DNA of 64,000 nucleotides from Burkholderiales bacterium RIFCSPLOWO2_02_FULL_57_36 (GTDB lineage: Bacteria; Pseudomonadota; Gammaproteobacteria; Burkholderiales; Burkholderiaceae_D): assembly GCA_001770855.1 (NCBI GenBank), contig MESE01000016.1:81532-145531 (forward strand). The letters run 5' to 3'. The position numbers and the translations under genes were made by a program. Below are positions 7,836 through 17,464 of this stretch, in pieces. Position 1 is the first letter of the stretch. Each line of letters starts with the position of its first letter. The notes under the pieces were generated by a model, which searched no databases, was not told the DNA's origin, and was given only the letters and a program-made list of their open reading frames with translations.

Positions 7836-10800
7836 TCAAGAAAACTTGTTTCGATTCACTGCGTAGTACAACACCGGGATCACCACCAGCGTCAGCAGGG
7901 TGGAGACGAAAATGCCGAATATCAGCGAAATCGCCAGCCCATTGAAGATCGGGTCATCCAGAATGAAGAACGCCCCGATGATCGCCGCCAGTCCGGTCAG
8001 TACGATCGGCTTGGCGCGTGCCGACGCCGCATGGACCACTGCCTCGATGAACGGGACACCTTGCGAGACCTGCATGTTGATGAAATCGACCAGCAGGATT
8101 GAATTGCGCACGATGATGCCGGCCAGTGCGATCATGCCGATCATCGATGTTGCCGTGTATTGCGCGCCCAGCAGCGCATGGCCGGGCATCACGCCGATGA
8201 TGGTCAGTGGAATCGGCGCCATGATGATCAGCGGTGTCAGATACGAGCCGAATTGCGCGACCACCAGGATGTACACCAGCACCAGGCCGACCGCATAAGC
8301 CAGTCCCATATCACGGAAGGTTTCATAGGTGATCTGCCACTCGCCATCCCATTTGATCGCGAACTGGCGATACGGATCGGATGGCTGGTTGATAAAGTAT
8401 TCGCCCAGCGGCGCGTCCTGCGCGGCGGCCAGACCGGCCAGCTTGCCGCGCGCGGCGAACATGCCGTACAGCGGGCTGTCGAGTTTGCCGGCCATGTCGC
8501 CGATCACGTAAGTCACCGGCAGCAAGTCCTTGCGATGAATCGTTTTCTCGCGCGTGGTCTCTTGCACATTGACCAGTTCGGATAGCGGGACGTTATCGCC
8601 GGTACCGGATTTCACGGTCATCGCCAGCAGCGTGTTCAGCCACGCCTGTTTTTCGGGGGGCAGGTTGAGCCGCACCGGGACGCTGTATTTCGATTGCCCG
8701 TCATGCAACGAGGTGATGTCCTCGCCATCGATTGCCACCCGCATCGCCTGCACCACGTCGGACGCGGGAATGCCGAGCAATGCCGCCTTGCGCTGATCCA
8801 CTCGCAGCACTATTTTTTGCGCATTGTCCTCGATCGAATCGTCGATGCCGATGATGTCGGCAGTCTCGGAAAACGCCTGCCGCACCTGCTTGGCCAAGGC
8901 GTGCCGGCCCGCTTCATCCGGACCATATATCTCGGCGACCAGCGGCGACAGCACCGGCGGTCCCGGCGGCACTTCGACCACCTTGACTTCGGCGCCATGC
9001 CGCGCCGCGATTTTTTCCAGCGGGCTGCGCACCGCGCCTGCAATCTGGTGGCTCTGGCGCGAGCGATCGTGCTGGTGCATCAGGTTGACCTGCAGATCGC
9101 CGAATTCCGGCGCCTGGCGCAGATAATACTGACGCACCAGTCCATTGAAATTGATCGGCGCCGCGGTGCCGGCATACGCCTGGAAATCGATGACTTCATC
9201 GACCGTTGCCAGATAGGCGCCCATTTCCTGCAGCGCTGCCGCCGTATTTTCTACCGGTGTGCCGACCGGCATGTCGACCACCACCTGGAATTCCGACTTG
9301 TTATCGAACGGCAGCATCTTTAATACCACCAGTTGCACCGCGGCCAGGCTGACCGATATCAGGATCGCGGCCAATACGCCGCCCCACAGCAGGCGTCGGT
9401 TGCGTTTGGATTTTTCATGCGCGAGAAACGGCAGCAGCAGCTTGCTGAACCAGCGATGTTGTCTGCTGTCTGTGTGCGATGCATGCGCAGCGTTGCCTGC
9501 GTGCGCCTTGGACAGCCGGTGCGCCAGCCAAGGCGTGACGGTAAACGCGATCACCAGCGAGATCACCATGCCCATGCTGGCATTGATCGGAATCGGGCTC
9601 ATGTACGGACCCATCAAGCCGGAGACGAATGCCATCGGCAGCAGCGCCGCGATCACGGTAAACGTGGCGAGGATGGTGGGGCCGCCGACTTCATCGACCG
9701 CCGCCGGAATGATCTCGGCCAGCGATTTTCCGGGATACAGTTCGCGATGGCGGTGAATATTCTCCACGACGACAATCGCATCGTCGACCAGGATGCCGAT
9801 TGAGAAAATCAGTGCGAACAGGCTGACCCGGTTCAGCGTGAAGCCCCAGGCCCACGACGCGAACAGGGTCGCCGCCAGCGTCAGGATCACCGCGATGCCG
9901 ACAATGGCCGCCTCGCGCATGCCCAATGCAAAAAATACCAGCACCACCACCGCGGACGTTGCAAAAATCAGTTTTTTAATGAGCGTCATTGCCTTGTCAT
10001 TGGCGGTTTCGCCATAGTTACGGGTCACGCTGACTTCCACGCCGGCCGGCACGATGGTGTTATGCAGCTCATCGACGCGGCGGATGATCTGTTCCGCGAC
10101 CTGCACTGCGTTTTCTCCGGGTTTTTTTGTGATCGAGACTGTCACTGCCGGAAATTCGCTGCCGACCGGAGTAGCTTGCGTGGCTGCCGCCTTGCCGATG
10201 CCGAACCATACATATTTCGACGGTTGCGCCGGACCGTCGACGATGCGCGCCACATCGGACAGGCTGACCGGATTGCCGTCGCTCACGCCGACCACCAGTT
10301 GCCCCACTTCCTTCGCATTCGCCAGAAAGTTGCCGGTCTGGACTTCCACCGTGGCATTGTCGGCGGCGAGCTGGCCGGCCGGCAATGCCGCGTTGACGCC
10401 CAGCAGCGCCTGGCGAATGTCGTTGATCGCAAGGTGATGGGCATTGAGCTTGTCGATATCCAGCAGCACCCGCACCAGGCGTCCGGGGCCGCCCAGTGTG
10501 GTTACTTCGCGCGTGCCCGGCACCCGCTTCAACTCGGTTTCCATCGCATGCGCGACGCGCTCAAGTTCATATGCGCCGCGCTCGCTGTCCCTGGTCCACA
10601 GCGTGAGCGATACGACCGGCACGTCGTCGATACCCTTGGGTTTGATCAACGGTTCGCCCACGTTCAGTTCACGGGGCAGCCAGTCGCGGTTGGAGTTGAC
10701 TGTGTCGTACAGCCGCACCAGCGCTTCAGTGCGAGGCACGCCTACCTTGAACTGCGCGGTAATGACTGCCATGCCCGGTTTGGAGACCGAATACACATGC

Positions 10801-11042
10801 TCCAGGTCCTGGATTTGCGAGATCACCTGTTCGGCTGGAATCGCCACCATGGTTTCCACATCTTTCGCCGATGCGCCGGGAAACGGGATCATCACATTTG
10901 CCATCGTGACGTTGATCTGCGGTTCTTCCTCGCGCGGCGTCACCAGCACGGCGAACAGGCCGAGCAGCATTGCCACCAGCGCAATCAACGGCGTCAGTTG
11001 CGAGTGGAGAAAGAATTTTGCGAGACGACCGGCAATGCCCAT
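7836..11042 (-). CDS. RND-family efflux transporter permease subunit
   Basis: 1068 aa, full length for an AcrB/HAE-type pump. After a short cytoplasmic start it has TM1 (LTPLIALVAMLLGLFAVLV) followed by the large periplasmic porter domain, TM4 with the paired aspartates (FSIGILVDDAIVVVENIHRH) that carry protons in the family, a second periplasmic loop from about residue 560, and a final TM bundle ending VSTLLTLVVIPVLYYA. It would form the inner-membrane trimer with the adjacent membrane-fusion protein; no outer-membrane channel gene is present, so TolC-like partners must be elsewhere. Substrate unknown. The gene lies between the adaptor and a DUF2892 gene under a thiol-type ArsR regulator. 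Confidence 0.93.
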   Translation of the reverse strand: MGIAGRLAKFFLHSQLTPLIALVAMLLGLFAVLVTPREEEPQINVTMANVMIPFPGASAKDVETMVAIPAEQVISQIQDLEHVYSVSKPGMAVITAQFKVGVPRTEALVRLYDTVNSNRDWLPRELNVGEPLIKPKGIDDVPVVSLTLWTRDSERGAYELERVAHAMETELKRVPGTREVTTLGGPGRLVRVLLDIDKLNAHHLAINDIRQALLGVNAALPAGQLAADNATVEVQTGNFLANAKEVGQLVVGVSDGNPVSLSDVARIVDGPAQPSKYVWFGIGKAAATQATPVGSEFPAVTVSITKKPGENAVQVAEQIIRRVDELHNTIVPAGVEVSVTRNYGETANDKAMTLIKKLIFATSAVVVLVFFALGMREAAIVGIAVILTLAATLFASWAWGFTLNRVSLFALIFSIGILVDDAIVVVENIHRHRELYPGKSLAEIIPAAVDEVGGPTILATFTVIAALLPMAFVSGLMGPYMSPIPINASMGMVISLVIAFTVTPWLAHRLSKAHAGNAAHASHTDSRQHRWFSKLLLPFLAHEKSKRNRRLLWGGVLAAILISVSLAAVQLVVLKMLPFDNKSEFQVVVDMPVGTPVENTAAALQEMGAYLATVDEVIDFQAYAGTAAPINFNGLVRQYYLRQAPEFGDLQVNLMHQHDRSRQSHQIAGAVRSPLEKIAARHGAEVKVVEVPPGPPVLSPLVAEIYGPDEAGRHALAKQVRQAFSETADIIGIDDSIEDNAQKIVLRVDQRKAALLGIPASDVVQAMRVAIDGEDITSLHDGQSKYSVPVRLNLPPEKQAWLNTLLAMTVKSGTGDNVPLSELVNVQETTREKTIHRKDLLPVTYVIGDMAGKLDSPLYGMFAARGKLAGLAAAQDAPLGEYFINQPSDPYRQFAIKWDGEWQITYETFRDMGLAYAVGLVLVYILVVAQFGSYLTPLIIMAPIPLTIIGVMPGHALLGAQYTATSMIGMIALAGIIVRNSILLVDFINMQVSQGVPFIEAVVHAASARAKPIVLTGLAAIIGAFFILDDPIFNGLAISLIFGIFVSTLLTLVVIPVLYYAVNRNKFS

Positions 11043-11109
11043 GTTCTTGGTTATCCTTGCGCTTCAAAAAATTGAGCGGTTTCAAAATGTATTTCGTAAA
11101 TCAGCCCGG

Positions 11110-12234
11110 TTATTTTTTTACCGGCATTGTGCGATCGGCCATTGCAAGCCCCGCCTTGACGGGTTCCCGCGCAATGCGCTCGCCTTCGCGCAAGCCGGCC
11201 AGCACTTCGACGAAACCATCGACTGATGCCTCTCCGATGCGAATTTGCCGCAATTGCGGTTGTGCGCCGGTCCCCAGCACATAGGCCGCCGTTACTTCAC
11301 TGCGCCGCAGCACCGCATGCTCTGGAATGACCAGCTTGCGCGCCACGCCGGTAGTGAAATAGGTACGCGCGAACTGACCGGGCAACAGGCCGGCGGCGTC
11401 GCCCAGTTCAAGCCGTAGCGTGGCGGTATGGGTGCGGCTGTCGGCCAGCGGCACCAGCGTGACCTGCTTTGCGGTCACGCGTGTCTTGGCCGCAGGCACC
11501 TCGACCTGGACCGGCGTCTGCAGATTCACTTCACGCAGGCTGGACTGCGACAGGGTGGCGATGACACGCATGTTGGCGGGATCGAACACGGTAACCAGCG
11601 GACGTCCGGGCGTCGCCATATCGCCGACTTCGATCGGCGTGGCGGCGACCACGCCGGAGTAGGGCGCAGTGATGGTGGCGAACGTCCTGGCGGTGGATGC
11701 TTGTCCTGCGCTGGCTTGCAATGCACCGACCCGCGCCTGCGCAGCTTGGAAGTCGACTTCAGCTTGATCGAGTGCGGCCTTGCTGATGAATTTTTGCGCA
11801 TACAACTGCTTGCTGCGCTCATAGCTGCGCAACGCATTGGCGAGTGCCGCCTGCGCTTCGGCGAGCTGGCTCAGGCTGCCGGACACCGCCTGCTCCGCGG
11901 TGCGCGGATCGATGCGAACCAGAACCTGGCCGGCTTTCACGCTATCGCCTACCTTGATCCTGAGTTCGACGATTTGCCCCGCTATTTGCGCAGCCAACGT
12001 CGATTGGCGGACGGCTTCGACCACACCTTCCGCACTGATGACGTCGGGAACATCGCGATAGGCAACCACATATGCCGCGGCATGCGCCGCTTCGTCTGCG
12101 CGCACGTGCGCCGGCATGGCCCAGAGCAAAGCTGCGGCAAACAATGCCGCCGCGGCCGGGAAGCCGACGCGCGGAACCCGCTCATCCGAGCAAATAACCC
12201 GGTTAGAAAAAGGGCGCCTATTGCGATTTTCCAT
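11110..12234 (-). CDS. RND efflux periplasmic adaptor (HlyD/AcrA-like membrane fusion protein)
   Basis: 374 aa from the ATG at 12234, preceded by GGAGAGG. A signal-like hydrophobic segment (PAAAALFAAALLWAMPAHVRA) lies near residues 24-44. Then come the biotinyl-lipoyl half-motifs (VVELRIKVGDSVKAGQVLVRID and later ATITAPYSGVVAATPIEVGDM) flanking an alpha-helical hairpin (LAEAQAALANALRSYERSKQ), and beta-barrel/proximal domains ending in LVIPEHAVLRR. Such adaptors bridge the RND pump and an outer-membrane duct. The start overlaps the stop of the upstream DUF2892 gene (ATGATG), so the two are translationally coupled. The pump gene follows after 67 bp. Confidence 0.92.
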   Translation of the reverse strand: MENRNRRPFSNRVICSDERVPRVGFPAAAALFAAALLWAMPAHVRADEAAHAAAYVVAYRDVPDVISAEGVVEAVRQSTLAAQIAGQIVELRIKVGDSVKAGQVLVRIDPRTAEQAVSGSLSQLAEAQAALANALRSYERSKQLYAQKFISKAALDQAEVDFQAAQARVGALQASAGQASTARTFATITAPYSGVVAATPIEVGDMATPGRPLVTVFDPANMRVIATLSQSSLREVNLQTPVQVEVPAAKTRVTAKQVTLVPLADSRTHTATLRLELGDAAGLLPGQFARTYFTTGVARKLVIPEHAVLRRSEVTAAYVLGTGAQPQLRQIRIGEASVDGFVEVLAGLREGERIAREPVKAGLAMADRTMPVKK

Positions 12235-12434
12235 CATCCTCTCCGTGTCTTGCAGGTACGAAAACCAAAAGGGAGGTACGCGGGACACCATCCCGTCAAG
12301 CCGGTCAATAACGGAATCGCACCTGCCAACGCCCACCAGCGATAGCTTTCGCCTAATACAAAAAACAGGCTCAGGATGATAAGACCCGCAGTAATGCGCA
12401 TCGCACGGTCGATGCCGCCCACATTCTTTTTCAT
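12234..12434 (-). CDS. Small DUF2892 inner-membrane protein
   Basis: 66 aa: MKKNVGGIDRAMRITAGLII, then LSLFF...YRWWALAGAIPLLTGLTGWCPAYLPFGFRTCK. This is the textbook DUF2892 pattern (N-terminal MKxNVGxxDR, two helices, GxCPxYxxxG). The Cys-Pro pair is conserved. Members usually occur beside rhodanese, sulfide:quinone reductase or ArsR/BigR regulators; a direct function is not known. An AAAAGGGAAAACC stretch upstream serves as ribosome binding site. It is placed between the ArsR regulator and the adaptor, sharing bases with the adaptor start. Confidence 0.85.
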   Translation of the reverse strand: MKKNVGGIDRAMRITAGLIILSLFFVLGESYRWWALAGAIPLLTGLTGWCPAYLPFGFRTCKTRRG

Positions 12435-12522
12435 TGGTTTTCCCTTTTCAATATCCAGGTTGAAACAGATGTTTTCATTTGAAGCAAGCTTGCGGCAGCC
12501 ATGAAAAAGCCGGAATTCATCA

Positions 12523-12858
12523 TCATGATGCCGATCCCGTTGGCGCCGAAATCGGGCAGTACAAGCCATACAGCGTTGCGAGCACGGAAACCGCGCGTGG
12601 ATCGCTGACCCGATAAAAGATTTTTTTGCCCTCTCGTCTTGTGGACACAACTTCTTCGGTGCGCAGGATGCTCAATTGCTGCGACAACGTGGGCTGGCGA
12701 ATTCCGAGCACCTCTTCCAGGTCACTGACGCAAGACTCCCCCTGTGCAAGTTGGCACAGCAGCAAGAGGCGATCTTCGTTTGCCAGCACACGCAGCATCG
12801 CGGTGGCTCGACCGGCGGCATCGCGCATTTGTTCAACGTTGAGATCTGAAGCGCTCAT
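12523..12858 (-). CDS. ArsR-family repressor, BigR/SqrR/YgaV-like thiol sensor
   Basis: 111 aa winged-helix protein: LRVLANEDRLLLLCQLAQGE, recognition helix IRQPTLSQQLSILRTEEVV, wing STRREGKKIFYRV. Cysteines are at 35, 43 and 101. Cys43 (ESCVSDLEE) and Cys101 (LYGLYCPIS) occupy the two positions that in BigR/SqrR form a di- or tetrasulfide when cells meet hydrogen sulfide or persulfides. No CVC metal site of ArsR/SmtB type is present. It heads the minus-strand operon of two DUF2892 genes, an RND system and an OsmC protein, and likely represses it. The sub-family call rests on the two cysteines and on the neighbours. Confidence 0.82.
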   Translation of the reverse strand: MSASDLNVEQMRDAAGRATAMLRVLANEDRLLLLCQLAQGESCVSDLEEVLGIRQPTLSQQLSILRTEEVVSTRREGKKIFYRVSDPRAVSVLATLYGLYCPISAPTGSAS

Positions 12859-13247
12859 CAGGACATGGATTGATTAAGGTGAATACATTATATATAAAAA
12901 CAGTATATTAGTAAATAAAATATTAGGTGATGAATTGAAATTACCTATGGCAAGGCCGATGTATTCGATTGTTCGAAATATCGGAAGCCGGGCATGCGCC
13001 ACAGGCGCATCGGCAAAGGAGAAGCGCAGCGGGGTCTTGCGCAGCCCGTCAATCCGGGCATGGCAGATTCAGATCATTCGGTAACGGATTTGGAATGTGG
13101 AGCGCGCTTCAGGAGGACATCAGCGGAGCGGGCGCGATCGATCTCGGTCGGGTCGGCAAAAAATGGAAGACAAGCGGATTGAACGACGCAATCGTAATCT
13201 CACACCGGCAACCGATGCATCGGTTGCCGGTGTGACTCTGCAAAAGA
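12859..13247. promoter_or_regulatory. Intergenic region: promoter of the BigR-like operon and a long palindrome
   Basis: No gene that I can support. Bases 12880-12930 are strongly AT-rich and include the palindrome TTATATATAA (12888-12897) and further TA-rich dyads; this should hold the minus-strand promoter and operator of the ArsR gene. Bases 12950-13200 have only short frames without family resemblance. A 34-bp perfect palindrome lies at 13201-13234 (separate entry). Confidence 0.5.
13201..13234 (-). terminator. 34-bp perfect palindrome just after pepA, likely hairpin terminator
   Basis: CACACCGGCAACCGATG followed at once by its exact reverse complement CATCGGTTGCCGGTGTG. It begins 13 bp past the pepA stop codon (pepA is on the minus strand). 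RNA from either strand would fold into a stem of about 15 bp with a tiny loop. There is no clear T-run on either side, so it may act as a transcript-end stabiliser or a protein site rather than a classical intrinsic terminator. Confidence 0.55.
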
Positions 13248-14762
13248 CTATTTGCGCGAAGGCGCGGCTCGATCGATCAGGAACGTGGTCAGTAATGGCA
13301 CGGGCCGGCCGGTCGCGCCTTTTGCCGGGCCGCTTTTCCATGCGGTGCCGGCGATATCAAGATGCGCCCACGTATATTTTCTCGTGAACCGTTCCAGAAA
13401 ACATGCAGCCGTGATGCTGCCGCCCGGAGGCCCGCCGATATTGGCGATATCGGCAAAGTTGGACTTGAGCTGTTCCTGATAACTGTCCTCGATCGGCATG
13501 CGCCATGCAGTGTCGTTCGACTTTTTGCCGGCGGCCAGCAGTTCTTCGGCAAGGGCATCATGCTCAGCGTCGTGGCGCGAAAACAATCCCGAGTTGTGAT
13601 GACCCAGCGCGGTAACGCACGCGCCGGTCAGCGTCGCAATATCCACCACGGCGGCCGGCTTGAAGCGTTCGACGTAGGTCAGCGCATCGCACAGAATCAG
13701 GCGGCCTTCCGCGTCGGTGTTGAGAACCTCGATGGTCTGCCCGGACATCGACGTGAAAATGTCGCCGGGTTTGGTCGCGCGGCCGGAAGGCATGTTTTCG
13801 CAAGTCGGGATGACGCCGATCACATTGAGCTTCAGCTTCAGCTCGGCAATCGCCCGGAATGTTCCAAGAACCGATGCGGCGCCGCACATGTCGTATTTCA
13901 TCTCATCCATGCCGGCGCCTGGTTTCAGGGAAATTCCACCCGAATCGAAGGTGATGCCCTTGCCCACCAAAACAATCGGTGCGTCCTTGGCTTTTCCGCC
14001 CATATGCTTGAGCACGATGAATTTCGGCGGTTCCTCGCTGCCGTTGGTTACTCCGAGGAAGCTTCCCATCTTGAGCGCTTGCAGTTGCTTTCGGTCCAGC
14101 ACTTCCACGCCGAGCCGGTATTCCTTCGCAAGTTTTTTTGCGGTATTGGCAAGATAGGTCGGCGTGCAGATATTCGGAGGCAGATTGCCGAGGTCTTTTG
14201 TCAGCTCCATGCCGTTAGCCTGCGCCACGCCTTGTGCAACGGCTGCTTTTGCCGCATCGGCGGTCGAAGCGGGTACCGCGAATGCCACTTTCTTCACTCC
14301 TGCCGGAAGCGGCTCATCCTTGCTTTTCATTCTGTCGAAGCGATACAGGTTATCGCGCAGGGCCAGCACTGAACTGCACAGCGCCCAGTCGGCATCGCGT
14401 TCCTTGATCTGGTCGAAAGGTAAGGCGACCACCGCATCGCCGGCGCCCAACGATGCGAACACGCGGGCCGCCGCTTGCGTGGCGGTCAGGAAGTCCTTGC
14501 TGCCGATCGATTGATCTTTTCCCAAGCCCACCAGCAGGATGCGTTCTGCCGCGACACCGTCAATGCCGCGTATCAACAGCGTACTGCCGGGTTTCCCTGT
14601 AATATCGCCGGACTTGACCGCGGCGGTGATGTCGCCTTTGTGATTCAATGCCTGCGCGGCTTCGGTCAGTTTCTTGTTTTCAAACACGCCTACCGCGATA
14701 CATCCGGTTTTCACCTGGGCAGTTGTGCTTTTTCCATCGATTGTTTTTATGCTAAAGTCCAT
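13248..14762 (-). CDS. pepA: Leucyl aminopeptidase (cytosol aminopeptidase PepA)
   Basis: 504 aa from the ATG at 14762, nearly identical in length to E. coli PepA (503). The start is chosen for the ribosome binding site GAGGAG and because [10 protein letters not shown] is the normal N-terminus; the frame stays open upstream but without likeness. Peptidase M17 landmarks: [20 protein letters not shown] with the metal ligands, [13 protein letters not shown], and the family signature NTDAEGRL. It cleaves N-terminal residues from peptides in the cytosol using two metal ions. It is divergent from lptF with only 36 bp between the start codons, the common betaproteobacterial arrangement. Confidence 0.96.
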   Translation of the reverse strand: MDFSIKTIDGKSTTAQVKTGCIAVGVFENKKLTEAAQALNHKGDITAAVKSGDITGKPGSTLLIRGIDGVAAERILLVGLGKDQSIGSKDFLTATQAAARVFASLGAGDAVVALPFDQIKERDADWALCSSVLALRDNLYRFDRMKSKDEPLPAGVKKVAFAVPASTADAAKAAVAQGVAQANGMELTKDLGNLPPNICTPTYLANTAKKLAKEYRLGVEVLDRKQLQALKMGSFLGVTNGSEEPPKFIVLKHMGGKAKDAPIVLVGKGITFDSGGISLKPGAGMDEMKYDMCGAASVLGTFRAIAELKLKLNVIGVIPTCENMPSGRATKPGDIFTSMSGQTIEVLNTDAEGRLILCDALTYVERFKPAAVVDIATLTGACVTALGHHNSGLFSRHDAEHDALAEELLAAGKKSNDTAWRMPIEDSYQEQLKSNFADIANIGGPPGGSITAACFLERFTRKYTWAHLDIAGTAWKSGPAKGATGRPVPLLTTFLIDRAAPSRK

Positions 14763-14798
14763 AATCACTCCTCTAATTTTTGCAATTATAGTCTTCGA

Positions 14799-15932
14799 AT
14801 GATTTTTCAGCGCGCGCTCCGACGCGAATTGATCAGCACCGCCGGCGCCGTCTTCACCACGCTCTTCACGATTACCATCACCATCATGCTGATCCGTATA
14901 TTGGGTCAGGCTGCGGGTGGCAAAGTCGCGTCGCAAGATGTTTTCGCGCTGATCGGTTTTTCGTCCCTGAACTATTTGCCGATCATCTTGAGCCTGACCA
15001 GTTTTGTTTCCGTGCTGCTGGTCGTGTCGCGCAGCTATCAGGATTCGGAAATGGTGGTCTGGTTTGCCTCCGGCTTGAGCCTGTCGAAATGGATCAAACC
15101 CGTGCTCTCGTTTGGATTGCCGATCGTGGTGTTGACAGCGACCCTGAGTTTCATGGTGACGCCTTGGGCCAATCGGCAAAGTGCCGAATTCAAGGAACGT
15201 TTCCAAAAGCGCGAGGATGTGGCAAAGGTTTCTCCGGGCCGCTTCCAGGAGTCTTCATCTTCCGACCGCGTGTTTTTTGTCGAAGGGGTATCGGGCGATG
15301 CAACCAGGGTGCGGAACGTATTCGTCAATACTGTGCGCAACGGCCAGAACAGCGTGGTGGTTGCCAATGAAGGCTCAATCGAGATCGACAAGCAGGGAGA
15401 CAAATTTCTGGTGCTGCACGATGGCCGCCGGTATGACGGCGCCCCGAATCAGCCCCAATTCCGGTTAATGGAATTCGAGCGCTACAGCGTGCTGGTATCG
15501 CAGCAGTCGCAGGCGTTGAACGGAGATCTGTCCGCGCGCGCATTGCCGACACGGACCTTGCTTGCGAATATGAACAGTTTTAACCGGGGCGAGTTGTTGT
15601 GGCGGATGTCCTTGCCCATCATGGGCTTGTTGCTGATGTTGCTTGCGATCCCGTTAAGCTTCGTCAATCCGCGCGGCGGAAGATCGGCAAACCTGATGAC
15701 GGCGCTGGTATTGTTTGTCGTCTACAGCAATATGATCAGCGTATTCCAGGCCGCCGTAGCGCGCAACAGGATGTCATTGTTGCTGGCGTCGTGGCCGATT
15801 CATCTGTTGGTGATTCTGGCCATTGCGGCGCTTTTCCTGTGGCGATCGAAAATGAATAGCCGTTACCATCCCTTGGTCGTTTTTGCATCGATCAGACGCA
15901 TCTATTTTCGCGGCAGGAAGGTTGTGCCGTGA
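14799..15932 (+). CDS. lptF: LPS export ABC transporter permease LptF
   Basis: 377 aa from the ATG at 14799 ([19 protein letters not shown]). YjgP/YjgQ family: a long first TM ([14 protein letters not shown]), two more TMs before a large periplasmic beta-jellyroll (about residues 125-265), then C-terminal TMs ([47 protein letters not shown]). With LptG and LptB it extracts lipopolysaccharide from the inner membrane. The stop codon overlaps the GTG of lptG (GTGA). A longer frame back to 14475 runs over pepA and is not credible. Confidence 0.95.
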   Translation: MIFQRALRRELISTAGAVFTTLFTITITIMLIRILGQAAGGKVASQDVFALIGFSSLNYLPIILSLTSFVSVLLVVSRSYQDSEMVVWFASGLSLSKWIKPVLSFGLPIVVLTATLSFMVTPWANRQSAEFKERFQKREDVAKVSPGRFQESSSSDRVFFVEGVSGDATRVRNVFVNTVRNGQNSVVVANEGSIEIDKQGDKFLVLHDGRRYDGAPNQPQFRLMEFERYSVLVSQQSQALNGDLSARALPTRTLLANMNSFNRGELLWRMSLPIMGLLLMLLAIPLSFVNPRGGRSANLMTALVLFVVYSNMISVFQAAVARNRMSLLLASWPIHLLVILAIAALFLWRSKMNSRYHPLVVFASIRRIYFRGRKVVP

Positions 15933-17077
15933 AAATTTTGCAAAGATACTTCGCAACGGAAATCATCAAAGCGGTAGCGTTCGTACTGGTCGCGTTTCTT
16001 GCGCTCTTCGCTTTCTTCGATCTGATCGGTGAATTGAAGGGGATAGGAAGCAGCGGATATGAGCTCCACCATGCGTTTCTGTATGTGGCCATGGGACTGC
16101 CGGGCTATACCTACGAATTGATGCCGATCGCCGCATTGATCGGCACGATTTGGGTGCTCGCGCAATTTGCATCGCAATCCGAATTCACGATCATGCGGGT
16201 ATCGAACATGTCGACCCTGATGGCCGGCGGCATGCTGGCCAAAATCGGAGTGCTGTTTGCGGTGATCACCTTTCTGTTCGGTGAATTCCTCGCGCCGAAG
16301 GCCAGCGAGCTTGCGGAAAAGCTGAAGCTCAATGCGCAGGGGACTTCGATCTCGCAGGAATTCCGTTCCGGATTATGGGCCAAGGACGTGATTCGCAAGG
16401 ATGGCGTCTCGGGTGCGGTCCTCGGGTCGCGTTTCCTCAATGTGAGCCAGGTGCGCTCAAACGGGGAACTGCAGGGCGTGAAAATTTATGAATTCGACCG
16501 CAACTTTCGCATGGCTTCGATGATTACGGCAGCCAGTGCGACTTATCGGGGAGCCAATACATGGCGGCTGGTCAACGTGTCTGAAATCCGCTTTCCCGCG
16601 GATGAGACGGATACGCCCAGGTCGATTCAGGATCTTGCCGGTGCGATTTCGACGCACTCCCTGGAATCCAGGGATATGTTGTCGGAAATAACGCCGGAAA
16701 TTCTCGCGGTGTTGTTCGCGGATCCCGACCGGATGTCCGCTTACGATCTTTCCGCCTATGCCAAACACTTGAAGGAGAACAAGCAGCGCGCGGAGCGGTA
16801 CGAAATCGCTTTCTGGAAAAAGCTCACTTATCCATTTGCCGTTTTCGTGATGATGGCGCTGGCACTGCCTTTTGCTTATCTTCATTTCCGCGCCGGGGGA
16901 ATCAGCCTGAAGATTTTTACCGGCATCATGATCGGAGTCAGCTTTCAGCTGATCAATAGTCTTTTTTCACATCTGGGACTGTTGCATACCTGGCCGGCAT
17001 TCGCAACGGCAGTGGCGCCGAGTATCCTTTTCCTGCTGATCGCGATCGGGGCGCTGTCCTGGGTGGAGCGACACTGA
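15929..17077 (+). CDS. lptG: LPS export ABC transporter permease LptG
   Basis: 382 aa beginning with GTG ([20 protein letters not shown]). YjgP/YjgQ fold as in LptF: N-terminal TM, GLPGYTYELMPIAALIGTIWVLAQ with the conserved PIAALIG, periplasmic jellyroll, then SAYDLSAYAKHLKENKQRAERYEIAFWKKLTYPFAVFVMMALALPFAY, the typical LptG coupling region. Start overlaps the lptF stop and its own stop overlaps the ATG of the next gene, so the three are coupled. It pairs with LptF as the membrane part of the LptB2FG machine. Confidence 0.95.
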   Translation: MKILQRYFATEIIKAVAFVLVAFLALFAFFDLIGELKGIGSSGYELHHAFLYVAMGLPGYTYELMPIAALIGTIWVLAQFASQSEFTIMRVSNMSTLMAGGMLAKIGVLFAVITFLFGEFLAPKASELAEKLKLNAQGTSISQEFRSGLWAKDVIRKDGVSGAVLGSRFLNVSQVRSNGELQGVKIYEFDRNFRMASMITAASATYRGANTWRLVNVSEIRFPADETDTPRSIQDLAGAISTHSLESRDMLSEITPEILAVLFADPDRMSAYDLSAYAKHLKENKQRAERYEIAFWKKLTYPFAVFVMMALALPFAYLHFRAGGISLKIFTGIMIGVSFQLINSLFSHLGLLHTWPAFATAVAPSILFLLIAIGALSWVERH

Positions 17078-17460
17078 TGAAACGCCAGGCTCTTGTCTTG
17101 TTTGCACACGGCGCCCGCGATCCGCGATGGGCCGCTCCGTTCGAGCGCTTGCAGCAGTTGCTTCAGGCGCAACTGCCGGATCGCTTGGTGGCGCTGGCTT
17201 TTCTGGAACTGATGACGCCGCGTTTACCCGATCTGGTGGATCGCTTGATGGAACAAGGATGCGATGACGTTACCGTGGTGCCGATATTTTTGGGGCAGGG
17301 GGGGCACGTGTTGCGTGACCTTCCGCTCATCACGGAACAATTGCGCCAGCGTCATCCGCGATTGACGCTCAGGGTCGCCGCTGCCGCGGGAGAAGATGCA
17401 GCGGTATTGAATGCGATTGCAAAATATTGCGTTGATGTGCTGCCCGGCCCCGCAGATTAG
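17077..17460 (+). CDS. Sirohydrochlorin chelatase / CbiX-type small chelatase
   Basis: 127 aa. CbiX/SirB signature: ALVLFAHGARDPRW with the metal-binding His at the end of the first strand, LELMTPRLPDLVDRL, VTVVPIFLGQGGHVLRDLP with the second His. Short single-domain members insert Fe2+ or Co2+ into sirohydrochlorin. It overlaps the lptG stop (ATGA) and converges with cobA, which makes the precursor. Because the sulfite reductase in the next operon needs siroheme, a siroheme ferrochelatase role is likely; cobalt insertion for B12 is the alternative, given the large cobalamin cluster later in the window. Confidence 0.85.
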   Translation: MKRQALVLFAHGARDPRWAAPFERLQQLLQAQLPDRLVALAFLELMTPRLPDLVDRLMEQGCDDVTVVPIFLGQGGHVLRDLPLITEQLRQRHPRLTLRVAAAAGEDAAVLNAIAKYCVDVLPGPAD

Positions 17461-17464
17461 CAAT

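Noticed and set aside
10062..11075. Long plus-strand frame opposite the RND pump, and others between 7900 and 9800
   Set aside because: Antisense shadows of a well-supported family gene in GC-rich DNA; His/Arg-rich sequence with no family likeness.
12969..13235. 88-codon plus-strand frame in the gap between arsR and pepA
   Set aside because: No family likeness, no ribosome binding site, and it ends within the palindrome.
14475..14798. Upstream extension of lptF
   Set aside because: It runs antisense over the pepA start and is not part of the LptF family sequence.
13248..15206. Longer pepA frame reaching into lptF
   Set aside because: The family length and the ribosome binding site at 14762 define the start; the added region is antisense to lptF.
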